From positions 185,068 to 249,067 of the forward strand of contig JAOALB010000077.1 in NCBI GenBank assembly GCA_025331125.1: a stretch of DNA of 64,000 nucleotides, given 5' to 3'. The DNA comes from Mycogone perniciosa. Its lineage: Eukaryota; Ascomycota; Sordariomycetes; Hypocreales; Hypocreaceae. Shown here piece by piece: positions 45,900-57,246 of this stretch; position 1 is the first letter of the stretch, and each line of letters starts with the position of its first letter. The notes beneath the pieces were generated by a model. It was not told the origin of the DNA and made no database searches. It saw only the letters and a list, made by a program, of their open reading frames with translations. Position numbers and translations under genes: made by a program.

Positions 45900-47642
45900 T
45901 CAGTGGTACAGATCCTTGTGATCCGCCTTGATCATATCGGCTCCCTTCTCGCCCACCATGTAGACCGAGTTCTGGATACGGCAGTCAGGAATAATGGGCT
46001 GGATCGAGGCGTCAATGACACGTAGGTTCTTGACACCGTGGACTCGGAGCCTGGGGTCGACCACACCCTGATCAATGTTCTTGGACAAACGGGTGGTGCC
46101 GATAGGGTGGAAAGCAGTTTGGCAGCGGTCCAGAACGGCCCTCCTCATCTCCTCATCAGAGTCAAGGGGCATGTCCCAGGGGTACTCAGCAACTACCAGG
46201 TCCTTGAAGCCATCGCCCTTGATCAGCAAATCGTAGCAGAACCGGATACCTTCACGCATGGCAATGATGTCCAGCTCGTTGGCGAAGAAGTTGAGGTTGA
46301 TCTTAGGTTGCTCCAGGGGGTCGGTGCTGTTGAGCGTTATCTCACCCGGGCCCGAAACAGGGCGGACTAGGTCGACCACGACAGTAGTGTGGCAACCCTG
46401 CTTAGGGGTAGGATAATGCCACTGGAATGCGCTACCGAACATGGGGACAAAGTCGAGTTCAAAAAGTGGCTGGTTTTCTGGGGAGAAGGGGTCACGGCCA
46501 CCGTTGGCGGCCTTGGCCTTGCGATAAACTTCGTCCTTCTCGAGATACTTGTCGATGCGAGGGAAACCGACCAGCTCCAGGCAACCCGACCCAACAGGGC
46601 CAGACAAATTCTTGTCATAGGCAGCGTGGACCTCAGTATTCTTAGCGTTCTTACGTAGGATAATGTCATCCATTCCGAAGTCATCCTTGACGCGAAGGAC
46701 GAAAGGCACGGCAGGGTGGTCCATCAGATTCTGGCCAACGTGACGAGAGTCGACAATCACATCGATACCATGCTTAGCTAACTCTCGCGCTGGCCCAACA
46801 CCGCTGAGCATCAGCAGCTTTGGGCTCTCATAGACACCCTGAGACAGAATGACCTCGCGATCAGCGTAGAAGCTCCACTCCTTGCCCTCTGAGTTGATGA
46901 CAGTGACACCTCTACAAGTGCGGTCGGCATAATCGATGAGCAGTTTCTTAGAATGCGCCTCGGCGAGGACTGTTATGTTGGGCTTGTTCTTGAGAAAAAG
47001 GTAGCTGCCGGTGCGCTGGCCCTTGTAAATGGAGTCGGCACAGTGATAAAGGCCATTTATTTCACCATCATAGATGTTCTCGGTAAGAGGCTGACCTGTA
47101 GATTTCCAGGCCTTGATGACGGCATCTCGGAAGGGCTTCAGCTCAGGAACGAGATCAGCGTGAGCGACGTCAATGGGACCACCGGTACCGATCTTTTGCA
47201 GGTCACTCGAGTAAATCTTCTCATCGTCATGGTAGGTGACACTCTTGCGAAGATAGGGAACAAGAGGATCCCAAGTCCACTCCTCGCCGCCGTAATCTCC
47301 CCACATGTCAAAGGTAGGCTTGCAACCAGGGACCCAAGTGAAGTAGTTGAGCGAAGAACTGCCACCAAGAATCTTTCCACGAGTGTTGGGCTTCTCAATA
47401 CGCTCATAGTCGTCACGCTTGACCATTGTGGTCTTGTAGGCCCAGTCGTGCTTGCTGCCACGAAGGTTCATGGCGTTTGAAGGAGTAGTTATTTCCTTCA
47501 GTTGCTCTGGGTTGGCCACACCGGCCTCGATGACCAAGATGCGGACATTGGGATTCTCAGCCAGCCGGCCAGCAACCGTGTTACCGGCCGTGCCGCCTCC
47601 CACGACAATGAAGTCAAAGTGGTCGCCGTCTGTAATTCCCAT
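45900..47642 (-). CDS. GMC-family FAD oxidoreductase (choline dehydrogenase / aryl-alcohol oxidase-like)
   Basis: Intronless, 580 residues from ATG 47642. The N-terminal FAD-binding motif VVGGGTAGNTVAGRL (about 13-27) with the acidic VIEAG, the second GMC signature GKILGGSSSLNYF (about 89-101), and ILSQGVYESPKLLMLSGVGP (third, cited in part) are all present. The catalytic pair is His about 512 (TAFHPIGTTRL) and Asn about 558 (RIQNSVYMVGEKGADMI). No signal peptide is visible, and the C-terminus KDLYH is not a peroxisomal signal, so a cytosolic enzyme is likely. Substrate is unknown; an alcohol, sugar or pathway intermediate is possible. Its intact frame amid decayed neighbours implies selection. 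A TATA-like CTTTATACAC lies about 150 bp upstream. Confidence 0.92.
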   Translation of the reverse strand: MGITDGDHFDFIVVGGGTAGNTVAGRLAENPNVRILVIEAGVANPEQLKEITTPSNAMNLRGSKHDWAYKTTMVKRDDYERIEKPNTRGKILGGSSSLNYFTWVPGCKPTFDMWGDYGGEEWTWDPLVPYLRKSVTYHDDEKIYSSDLQKIGTGGPIDVAHADLVPELKPFRDAVIKAWKSTGQPLTENIYDGEINGLYHCADSIYKGQRTGSYLFLKNKPNITVLAEAHSKKLLIDYADRTCRGVTVINSEGKEWSFYADREVILSQGVYESPKLLMLSGVGPARELAKHGIDVIVDSRHVGQNLMDHPAVPFVLRVKDDFGMDDIILRKNAKNTEVHAAYDKNLSGPVGSGCLELVGFPRIDKYLEKDEVYRKAKAANGGRDPFSPENQPLFELDFVPMFGSAFQWHYPTPKQGCHTTVVVDLVRPVSGPGEITLNSTDPLEQPKINLNFFANELDIIAMREGIRFCYDLLIKGDGFKDLVVAEYPWDMPLDSDEEMRRAVLDRCQTAFHPIGTTRLSKNIDQGVVDPRLRVHGVKNLRVIDASIQPIIPDCRIQNSVYMVGEKGADMIKADHKDLYH

Positions 47643-48949
47643 GGTGAAGGAGTTGAACCAGATTGCTGATGTCTGAAGTTGAAGAGGTTTGGGAAGAAGA
47701 TATTATGAGTCGGTAATGAGGATCTGAGGGGTTTCGTGCTGTGGCTGTTCCAAGTTGAATCATCTTGACGTCGAATACTGTCCTTTATACACTCTTATGA
47801 GTCTGTAGGCTCGCTCATCTGCCTTAGTCGTCTATGGAGGATCGAAGATCGCTTGAGCCGGAAGTGACGGGAGGTTCGGCAATCGTCGATCCGATGCTCC
47901 TATTTCCTAGCAACAAGTTCTAAGTTCATCTCATGGCAGTGGATGTAGGCCAATCCCGCCCTTCGGCAAGCCGGCAACAAAGTCTCCTGTACGTGTAGCA
48001 ACATTGTGCTTTTACGAGTCGTCACATCACCTGTAAACTCAGCCGCTCGTGCCGATGAATGATGGCTATTGGCCAGTTGGAGAACTACAGCGGGTAACAA
48101 TGAATAGTATCCTGCAGGAGAAGATCCAATAATCTCATGCGAATCCGTATCATATACTCCCGATTCCGAAAACAGTCCATGGATTCATGACCTGCTAACG
48201 TATTATGGAGTGGAGCGGAGGATACTCGGCTTCTCAACTTCTCGTGTCCCGCCACGCAACATCAAACATCCATCCATGCCGAACATCGCCTGGCTTGCAT
48301 GTAGCCAATCAACTTTGAAGTTCAAACCGGTGGCAACAGGAATTATGCCGGTCTTTCTCGGCAAAATATCGAGGTCTTTGTTAACAATTGCCATGTAGAG
48401 TAGCTTTTTGGACGGGATTTGCATTCCGAATTCGCTGGCTAGAGCTCGAGTTTTGATCGTCCTGGTGTATCGGAATCCTACATGAACTTGCCGAGATGCC
48501 GAACTGATTTGCCATCGACATTAAGAACTGACACACTTGCGTTGAATCTTATGAGGAGTTCCTATTTTCGAGGTACATCTTGTGGCAAAGCCGACATATC
48601 TGTGCCAATAGCAATTTTGTCTGTTTCAACAGCATTACTCTGTATTAAAGGGTTAGTTGGGTGGATGATGATAAAACGTGGATCGCGCCGCCAAAACCTA
48701 TTAGGGAAAAAGCGTAATAATTAATTTAGCTTGAATAACTTTATTTTTATAGACATGAATAGAAGTACTATCTTTTATTGTCACATATTAGGTAGTGTTA
48801 ATAGAAACCACTCTGAAAGCTACCCGTAGACTCTCGAACATACGCTATATTACAGTGGCTGAATGCACTGTAATAACTCAAGGCCAGGGTTGGAATACAG
48901 TACCAATTATCAACGTATGCGATTTTTGCAGTTTTCCCAATCTGCAAAA
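47643..48949. other. Intergenic region upstream of the GMC gene
   Basis: About 1.3 kb with the GMC promoter on its left side. The right part (about 48.65-48.9 kb) is AT-rich. Short frames at 47.9 and 48.2 kb on the minus strand show no family features. Confidence 0.55.
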
Positions 48950-50499
48950 ATGGCCATTTACACTTCTCTTACAATCTCCATTTCGCCATCTCACTATCTC
49001 ATCTCGGTTTCCGTTTCCCGTGAAATACCCTTTCCTACCGTGTCCAACTTCATAATTTCTCACTCACTGAAACCACTCCCGCCTGAGCTGCTAAGCCTGG
49101 TCCTACGCTCCTTCGACTCTCCTCGTGACCTATATCACTTGTCCAGGCGTCATCTCATTGTTTTCGTTTATTTCGGATGTCTCATGAGCTCATTCTTTCC
49201 CCTACCCTCAGACGCGCTATACATCCCGATGCCCTCTACCATGCGCTCGCTGTAATCCATGTGGGAAAGCATCAATCCTACGATGAATCACTATTGCATT
49301 TTCTCGACTGCTACTTTCAATACGACTCTAAGTTGCTTGAATTCCCGCGGGAGATGGCTGGCATAACATCTCTAGCGAGACTCCACCCTCAGGTTTCTCG
49401 TCTTGCGAATGACTATACTCATACACAAGATGGGCCAGCTTCATGTTCGCGCTATGCCACTGGCCGAAAAGGGTTGTCTACTACAAAGCAAGCAAGAGTA
49501 CAGCGGGCGTTTTTCCACTATGAACTCTACTCTCGATGTTTTCCTGTGAGCCCCAGAAAGGAGAGCGTTTCCCTCTTTCCAGCAGATGTGCAACTTGACC
49601 GTTTCCTTCTTCGAATAGAGCCTTGGGAAGTGGAAGAGCTAAGCTGTCTCCATGATTAGTTTTGGGTTCGGTTAGCTACTATTTTCAGCGATGTGGGGGA
49701 AGAAATTGTGGTGAAAGTTCTACACGCCCAGAATGGAGAAAACACCTCGCCCCGTCTCTCTATTTCCAACAAAGAGGGCAACGATTCTTCAACAACAACA
49801 AAAACAACAACAACAACCTATGTAAGCCATGTAAAGCCGCTGGACTCTAATAGTCACCTGAAGAATTATACTTTTTATGGCGGCGATGGCAATATGTGTC
49901 TGTTTGGGCTCTTAAGGGGACTCGACATGTATACCGAAGATGGCGGAAGGCGTTTGTCACATACCCTTAGGTATATGGTTTCGCTTGGTCTGACCTTCCT
50001 AGATTCTATACTCCTTGCACAAGACCATGAACGCAGAGATGTTTTCCGATGCCATTACCATTTTGGACCCCGCGACTTTCTCCCTCAGGCTACAGCACAA
50101 GGCCCATCTCTAGCTACGGTTCCAAATAATCTAGAAATCATTGCAGCAGATAATGAACTCTGTCATGCCAACCTGGGTTATGATCTGTTTAGGCCCTCGA
50201 GCAATGTCGCCTATCTCTCAGTCATGGGCGCTGCGGAATACTGGCCCCTCCGACGCTTGGGATATGTCTTCTGGGATATTGAACGGGTTCTCGACCCGGA
50301 AATTAATGTAATTTTACGCGATGCAAGAGACTGTGACCCTCTTATGGCTCGGGAAATATTCAATAGGCCCCTCCTGCAAAGAAGTGCAGAGGCACGTCTG
50401 AAAGGTATCGGACTCCCCAAGACCCTGATGAGGGAAATCCAGAATGACTACGACTACGTATTTTACCCGCTTCTGGAATGCGATACTGGCTCGGAATAA
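48950..50499 (+). pseudogene. Broken F-box-type fungal protein gene
   Basis: An F-box-like start (LPPELLSLVLRSFDSPRDLYHL) near 49075-49140 is followed, after a one-base frameshift near 49140, by LVQASSHCFRLFRMSHELI and a continuous frame to 49659 that ends in TAG (49657-49659). The same frame then reopens to 50499 with a further 268 codons, including FWVRLATIFSDVGEE and, at the C-terminus, LRRLGYVFWDIERVLDPE. This is the layout of large fungal F-box families of unknown target. Two defects in about 500 codons suggest a young pseudogene; an unrecognised short intron at the stop cannot be excluded, but none with good signals was seen. The Thr/Lys run from CAACAA repeats near 49790-49815 is low complexity. 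Confidence 0.6.
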
Positions 50500-50815
50500 G
50501 AGTAAGAATATTATGGGGAGGGTATTTAGGGAGGGGTTGTTGGGGCGTATGTACGCGGCGGAGAAGGAATGTCATGATGGATGATATACACAATCAGGGA
50601 AAGATACCCGATTCTCTGCCAGCCAGCTGTCACCGTCACAACCATTTTGTCGCCTATACAGAAGAGAAACAGAATACATAAATAAGATAATATGTACAGT
50701 CAAAGACGGAGGCAGCTGTGGATCTCCCATGACATATATTAGCCATCTGTGAAATGTATAGGATAAATCTGTCTTGTGAGGATGTAGAAGAAAGGCTCTG
50801 CTGGCCCTACTGCAG

Positions 50816-51623
50816 ATGCAGAGAGGAAAGTTTGCCCAGGCCGAGGCGGACGTTCTGTTCACGAAGGACCGCGCCATGGTGGACTTGGACAGACGGATCC
50901 AGAATTCCTCAGAATCCAGAACTTTTGCGCCAGTGCGTTAAGAACGAGGGAAGTTTAAGCCAGCAGAGCAAGCTTACGGAAAGTTATTGGAGGCGCAGAG
51001 CAGAATGGTGATGTCAACACAAGCACCCTCAAGATAACAACTACCTTTCATCGTTGATACGAAACGAGGACAAGTATGAGGAGGTGTAGCAATTCTACCA
51101 GCAAACATGGACGGAGGAAAGTAGAACACGAAAAAGCGAGCATCCAGTCAAACTAGCAAGCCTCAACAGCCTTGCCTTTGGAGTGCAGCGTCGTGGCAAG
51201 CATACAGAAGCAGAGCAGTTGTATTGTCAAGCCCTGGCCGCAAGGGAGAGGGTTCTGGGCCAGGAAAATCGTGAAACACTCGCAACTTCTACTCATTCGG
51301 GACCGCTATTAAAAGAACAGGGAAACTTCCAAGGCGCAGTAGAGAGTCATCAAGCAGTGGTGACCATAACCCACAGAAAACTAGAAGAAGTGCATCCCTA
51401 CACACTTCTCAGGCACCACTATCTAGCTACGGTAGTGGCTTGCCCAGGGAGTTATGAGGACACAGAGGGAATACCTCAGTGGATATCGAAAAACCTTGAG
51501 GGCGACGAGCAACAAGTACACAGCGTTTGGCATCAGATCATCGAAATACAATGCCGTTCGCAGGAGGCGGGCGAGCAATACAAGACCACCGCTTCTATGT
51601 TTCGGGATTCCCTGGGACAGTAG
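50816..51623 (+). pseudogene. TPR (kinesin-light-chain type) relic
   Basis: Fragments of tetratricopeptide repeats: MQRGKFAQAEADVLFTKDR at 50816, GKFKPAEQAYGKLLEAQSR near 50950, and a longer open piece at 51183-51623 with GKHTEAEQLYCQALAARERV and GNFQGAVESHQAVV. Stop codons (TAA, TAG, TGA) break the first part. Such TPR arrays often form the C-terminus of fungal NLR or NB-ARC proteins; no NB-ARC domain remains nearby, so the parent gene is unknown. Confidence 0.55.
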
Positions 51624-51993
51624 CATGCAATAACCTAAGCGTGTTGGGGAGATATGAGACGTTGCGGCGCGAAATATCCGGAGGATGCGGACGGCAATGG
51701 CTCGGCGGACGGCAATGGCTCGGAGGAGAGCTGTGAACGGCAACGGCCTGAAAGAAAGAGACGTATATTTAAGTGCTTCATAGCACAGGCTTTTACCGAA
51801 GTCTCGTAGGCTTGAAGGTGGTTGACATGAAGATTTATTTTGTATTTATGAGTTTACTTTGCATAAACAACCATCTTCCTTTGTATAGACTCGGCCATGT
51901 ATTTCCTCACACGTCCTGAATTGTTGGGAATACCCATCCAACGACAACTTCAGTACCACCGAAGCATGTTTAATTAAATCGAAGCAATAAATG

Positions 51994-52995
51994 TCAGACC
52001 GACTCTGGAAAATCCTGGCAAGGTACTATTTGCCTGGAGTCCTTAGGTGCGATTGCTGCCATGATAGATATAACTGGGTTGTCCATGGCTGCTATTGCGA
52101 TGATTGTCAGCATCCAGAAGAGAGTACTCCTGGCATGTTTGATCTTAGGCAAGATAAGTTTGAGCATAATAAGAATTCTTAGGTAGAGAGAGAGGTTGAA
52201 GGTAGGCATCATGACGGACCACGCAAGGTCACACAAGCTCTAATCCACCATGAGATCTTTTTACCACACAACATTTCCAATGCACGCTGCCCACTTACAT
52301 TATAAGAACCTATCAAGAGCACTCTTGATACACCAATGGAGGCCTCGAATGCAGGGCTGCCCCCAGCACATGAAGAGGCCCATCGATAAAAACGGCCTTT
52401 CAGCGTAGAACCTAAAATGCATAGCAAGTGGAAGCGAGCGAAGAATAATCGCCGGTATAATTAGTCCAATTGACAGAGTCTCGTTGATGAAGCCACAGTA
52501 TACGCTCACATGCAGCAGCCACCAGAGTGAGTTTCTTAGGACACCGTCGTCGTTCTCGATCTCGTTCTCATCCTCGCCCATGGACTCATCGTCTTGGCAA
52601 CGGCTGTCGTCAATGGTACTGCATCTTAAAGATCGCAATCTGCGAGACTGGGGGATCCAACGTCTTCCAGCTATTGCTGCCGTCAGGCGAGAAGCTGTCG
52701 TATACTGAACACAGCTCCACGTTATAACAGAGCTGAAGAAAAAACAAAAGTTGGTCAAGCCCAGCGAGCTGGGCAGTAGCAGACTCATTATGGCGACAGT
52801 CTCACACCCAAGGCACGATACTACCTGGCAGTTAGTAAAGTCATGCATCGAAGGGACTCGAGTCGGGTATGTACGTTGGGAGTGTAACCAGAAGGGTGTT
52901 GTTCTTGAGAGATTTGTCGCTAACCACTGTTTCACTCCGTGGCGTGATATTAACGTAGTTCGTGGGCAGCTCCAAGTGCTATGACGGGGATGCAA
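51994..52995 (-). pseudogene. Possible relic of a multi-spanning membrane protein
   Basis: Three overlapping minus-strand frames (52300-52995, 52209-52427, 51994-52236) each carry hydrophobic stretches (LWWLLHVSVYCGFINETLSI, IGLIIPAIILRSLPLAM, WMLTIIAIAAMDNPVISIM, each under 20 residues as cited). Read in order across frame changes they resemble one membrane protein with five or so helices. I do not recognise the family, and the call rests on hydrophobicity and frame succession only. Confidence 0.25.
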
Positions 52996-54383
52996 GAGGT
53001 ATTTTCAGAGCGATGCGGAAAGCCTTCCCTTAATACCATTTAGAAGTAAGAAAATCAATAACGAAAACCGAAAATTGTGGTCTCTTGAGATATGGTGCGG
53101 CAAGCTTCTGTACAATGGTGATTAAATCTATGTAATAAGTCTATGTGAACTTTAGAAAAATGAGAATTACTATTGAAACATAACTTTCAATTTTGCTCAA
53201 GCAATAAGATGAAAAAGGAAATAATTTAAGCTTTATATATAAAATACAGGGGCTAAATAATAGTCTATAACAAAACCTTGAAGTATATTTAAATAGTAAA
53301 TAAGAAACCTTCTACTCCTTTATAAATAAGCTCTTAACTAGCAGATCACTAGTTAGGTAGGTTGGTGATAGCCAAGGAACACTAGCTGTTATATGTTACT
53401 TGGCTTTTTGTCTTTTTTGCTGCTGCCAGCTCGATAGTCCGACCACCAAAAAGTCCTATGCAAGAACTCTGAGCCCTGCCCCTCCAGGTCTTCAAATACT
53501 CCTTTTGATATTCCGGCACCTTTGTCAAGATCTATCTTAACGGCTCGGGTATAGATTGGGGAGCCCACTGGAGTAAGACTTCTTCCAATGCACCTGTCAT
53601 TTCCGAGAAGCTAGACAAGGTGACATTCGCCAACAAGATTTGTTTCTGTCCTCCGATCCACTCCGGAACAGCCTCGGGTAGGTCTGTTAATCGCGCCCAG
53701 TCGTTCGAGGACTGCGTTATCCCCAAAGGTTCAAAAGCTGGTGGTATCAAGCTTTTTGAGCTTGTATTTCTATGCAGCTCTATTCGATGTCGGCCAAGGA
53801 ATGGCAAGAGTAGGCGCTATTCAACGGAGTCATTAGGTAGGTTCTAATCACTGTGCAATGAGCCAAGGTTTTACTTGAACAGTTAGATCTTATCTTCTTG
53901 ATTTCGAAATATGTCGGTCAAGATGCTCACAGTGCTGGGATGTTTATCGTTGCAGGTCGCCGTAGTAAGGTAGAAAGTCAGTCAGTGCTGTGAACAAACA
54001 GGACAGTGACACCGCGAGACCCTGTGCCAGGCGACATCTTTTCGACAGCCTTCGTGTGCAGTACACACTGAAGCAAGTTGTGGTCTTGGATGACGAAGAA
54101 TACTATTACTCCGACTGCCTCTTTACATATCACCTCGCATACCAGGTTTGGTCTATCTTGATGAAAATCCATGGCTGCTTTCCTGGGGGGACAATAAACC
54201 AGAAGGAAAAAAGATCAAAAATCTACACAAGAAGAGGTTCCAACTCTTGCGTCTTACGACAGCGTGGATCAGACAAACTTGAAGACGCCCCCTGAACCAC
54301 TCGCGCACCTGTATGGGGAATCTACATATACTGCACTGAAAAGGGTTCTCATGTTAAGAAAAATGGTGCCTGTCAGCACAACA
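52996..54383. other. AT-rich, gene-poor stretch
   Basis: About 1.4 kb. From about 53030 to 53400 it is strongly AT-rich with poly-A/T-like runs, suggesting mutated repeat DNA. A 91-codon minus-strand frame at 53532-53807 is not recognisable. No gene called. Confidence 0.5.
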
Positions 54384-54481
54384 GCCAAGATGGCCGAGTG
54401 GTCTAAGGCGATGGTTTTAAGTTATAAAATGCTCTATCACCATTATCGAGAGATTCCGGGGTTCAAATCCCCGTCTTGGCA
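54384..54481 (+). tRNA. tRNA-Leu (anticodon UAA) with intron
   Basis: The 7-bp acceptor stem pairs GCCAAGA with TCTTGGC; discriminator A is at 54481. The D arm is GGCCGAGTGGTCTAAGGC (A box). The anticodon stem is ATGGT/ACCAT with anticodon TAA at 54418-54420, and a 16-nt intron at 54422-54437 sits after position 37 as usual. A long variable arm, as in Leu tRNAs, precedes the T arm CGGGG-TTCAAAT-CCCCG (B box GGTTCAAATCC). A run of T follows. Confidence 0.92.
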
Positions 54482-54494
54482 TTTTTTTGTTTTT
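54482..54494 (+). terminator. RNA polymerase III terminator
   Basis: A T7 run, G, then T5 directly after the tRNA-Leu, the standard Pol III stop signal. Confidence 0.8.
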
Positions 54495-57246
54495 CCTAGA
54501 TCATAGTTGATTAAAATTTGTTCCTTTTTTGCTTGTCTGAATAAATATATAAGGACTGGGACTTCTAATGCCAGTGTCGCCATTGTCGTCCTAAGGACAC
54601 TCAGGGCATACTTAGGAAAGGATAATTCATTTTCTGTATATGAGTACTTTCAAAATAAGTGCCGAACCCCTTGAGCGTAAATGTGTTGGTTGTTTCATAA
54701 AAAATAAGATGCCAGCTTTTCGGCATATGGTTAGGGTTAGGAGCATACTGCTTGCCGTGAACTTGCTTGATATGATTGCTCCAAGGTGCCGCGCTGACGC
54801 CGATGAGACAATTTGTTCCATCGCGTCAGCACTGAGGGCATGAAAAAGGCTATTTAAAGTATACTACATGGAAGCGACGCCTCGTCAAGCTTGATATATT
54901 GGCGAATGGTCCTTTGATGATATCATGTTAGTATGTCTCCATGTCCAAGGTTCGTTTGACTTACATCAAGTCGGCCACGAGCTCCCACCCTCATTGCGTA
55001 TGGTCTCAAATCATCGGAATTACGCAAACCGGCGACAAAAAAGAGTGGTCTTCCAGATATTCCAGTACGCGTTGTATGAGTTAGGGATGATCTTCTTCTC
55101 ATGTATCCCAGGTTTCCACTGCAATGGAACGTAGCCGATTCCTTCATCAGGGGACCAGTCATGCAGTGCTTGATCTGGTGATGTGAATCCGGCCATGAAT
55201 TCATCATCTGCGATGGTCCTTATCCCCAGAAACTTAAGAAGGTAAACCTGGTGGCAGGGAATGGTCGTAATCGAAATTGTAGTCTGGTACCGTTTCACGA
55301 GTAATTGATCGGAAGAATTTCCTACGTCCACAATGTATTACTGAAATTGGACCTTGGCCCCTCTCAATCCTGTTCTTTCTTTGCCTCACATGTCGAATCG
55401 TGATGATGGCAACCAGGCTTTCTGCTTGTTCTCCAGATCTCGTACCCAGGCTAGCTCGACGACTTTATATTTTATCTTTACGTGGCTCCTTAAGAGACCA
55501 GACCTCGACATTCTGTAGGTCTCCCTCTCGCTTTTGCCGCAAGACTTTCCTATCGGCATGTCTTATGAGTCTTGGCCCCAACATCCTCCACACTTACTGC
55601 ATAGTTCACAGTTGACAAACCATTCCCACAAGCTGCAAACGGTATCTAGTTTCTTAACTCTTCTTTGCCATCCAGTCGGTCTCATCCACGACAGTATTCT
55701 GATGTTGCTGCAGAGCCTGTAGGGAAAGCGCCGGAATGTCTTCCTTGCTCCCGCAAGACATTGTTATCGGTCATTGGGCCTCCCGGGCATCACCGTCTAG
55801 AGGAAGCAAGTTGTGAAACTCGTTCACGTTGGAATAAATAATAAATATACAGCTTTTCTTTTGCTTGGTAAATGTTGATTGAAAGCGATTATTGATGATG
55901 AACTTGGTGACAGAGGATAGAAAAAGAGGAGTGAAGGGGGGAAAGAGGGAATGTCTTATGGCCTAAAGCATTTACTTAAATAAAGATATGTCGAACAAGT
56001 AGAAATCAGCTGGCTGTTACAATCTGTATAATTCAGTCCTATGTCTAAAATTAATACCCAGTCAGCCAACAAGACTGCCATCTAGGCATCCAGGAAGGAG
56101 AGGGGGGCGTGTAAACCACGTCAGGTGTACAGATATGAGGTGAGGTGAGGAACCAGCTGGCACATACGACCATATCCATTGGAATATACGGGATCCCGTC
56201 AAGCTCTTCTCTTGAGTTTGATGTCTTCCATTTTTTGCATCCCAAGACTCCAAATTCGGAGTCACATGATTCCGTTTTTGGAGGTCAATGAACCCCGCGC
56301 TAAGAAATTTACCACCATCAAGTCACCTGACCCAACCAAACAAAACGGTGCTCACACTGCCACCGTTTTGTACATAGCGGCAGTTCCGATATCGGTAGTG
56401 TACGTACATCCCGACATTTACGGGCATGGCCAACTATTAGGCTCACACCCTCCAGTACAAGCGCTAGGGCAACACGAGTGACCCTGAGTGCCTTGACCGG
56501 ATTCTTGCCGGAGTCTACGGAGTACGCGGAGAGGTGTTAGTCATGACCAAATCAATTAGGGCCATGGGGCACCTATTCCATCTCTCTACTGGCTTTCCTC
56601 GAGTGCCGCCATGTACTTCATGATTTCCGTAATCCCAGCCCAACTGAATTTTCATCACAACGCTATTCCGGGACGGAGTTAGGAGGAAGTATTTCCAAAA
56701 GACAGGTCATGCAGGTGAAAGAAAATATATAACGATACTAGGTGGCTTGGCCCGGAAAAAGCCCATCACCGACACTAATACGGAGTACCTTTTCCAGATC
56801 TCGAAGCAGCTCGAATTTCAATACTCCATCCCAACGCAGTGATGACTAACTATGAATAGTCATGGCCATCTTGGGCTTTTAACCGAATGTGGGATCTGCG
56901 TAGATATAATATCGAGGCATGAAAGGGTGACAGCGCGTAAGAGAATCTTCTCTTAACCTCCTTATTTTTACTATCCTTATTGGTCGGTCGTTCTATTGTC
57001 TTTCCGTAGGTACGTACTAAGGAAGTGACCCATTGCGTAACCTTACAAACAGGCAACCTTGCAAAAAAAGCGGGACTCCGAAAGGGATGTGTCTCCAAGA
57101 ACTGCCACACACCACGTGCTTCCTTTAAACTCTACGGTCTATGAGCCAGCTAACTAATTAAAAAAGCTTTAATGCAGTTTCCTTCATAGAAGATAGCAGA
57201 TTTACTCAGGTGAAGTTTCCTATTATCAAGTATATATACGTCGAAT
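54495..57246. other. Gene-poor stretch with unrecognised relics
   Basis: About 2.75 kb. Overlapping minus-strand frames at 54.92-55.33 kb (with GRPLFFVAGLRNSDDLRPYA in one frame, and PDQALHDWSPDEGIGYVPLQW in another, cited in part) look like a frameshifted protein relic of unknown family. TACGGAGTA copies are at 56516 and 56779. No intact gene seen. Confidence 0.45.
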
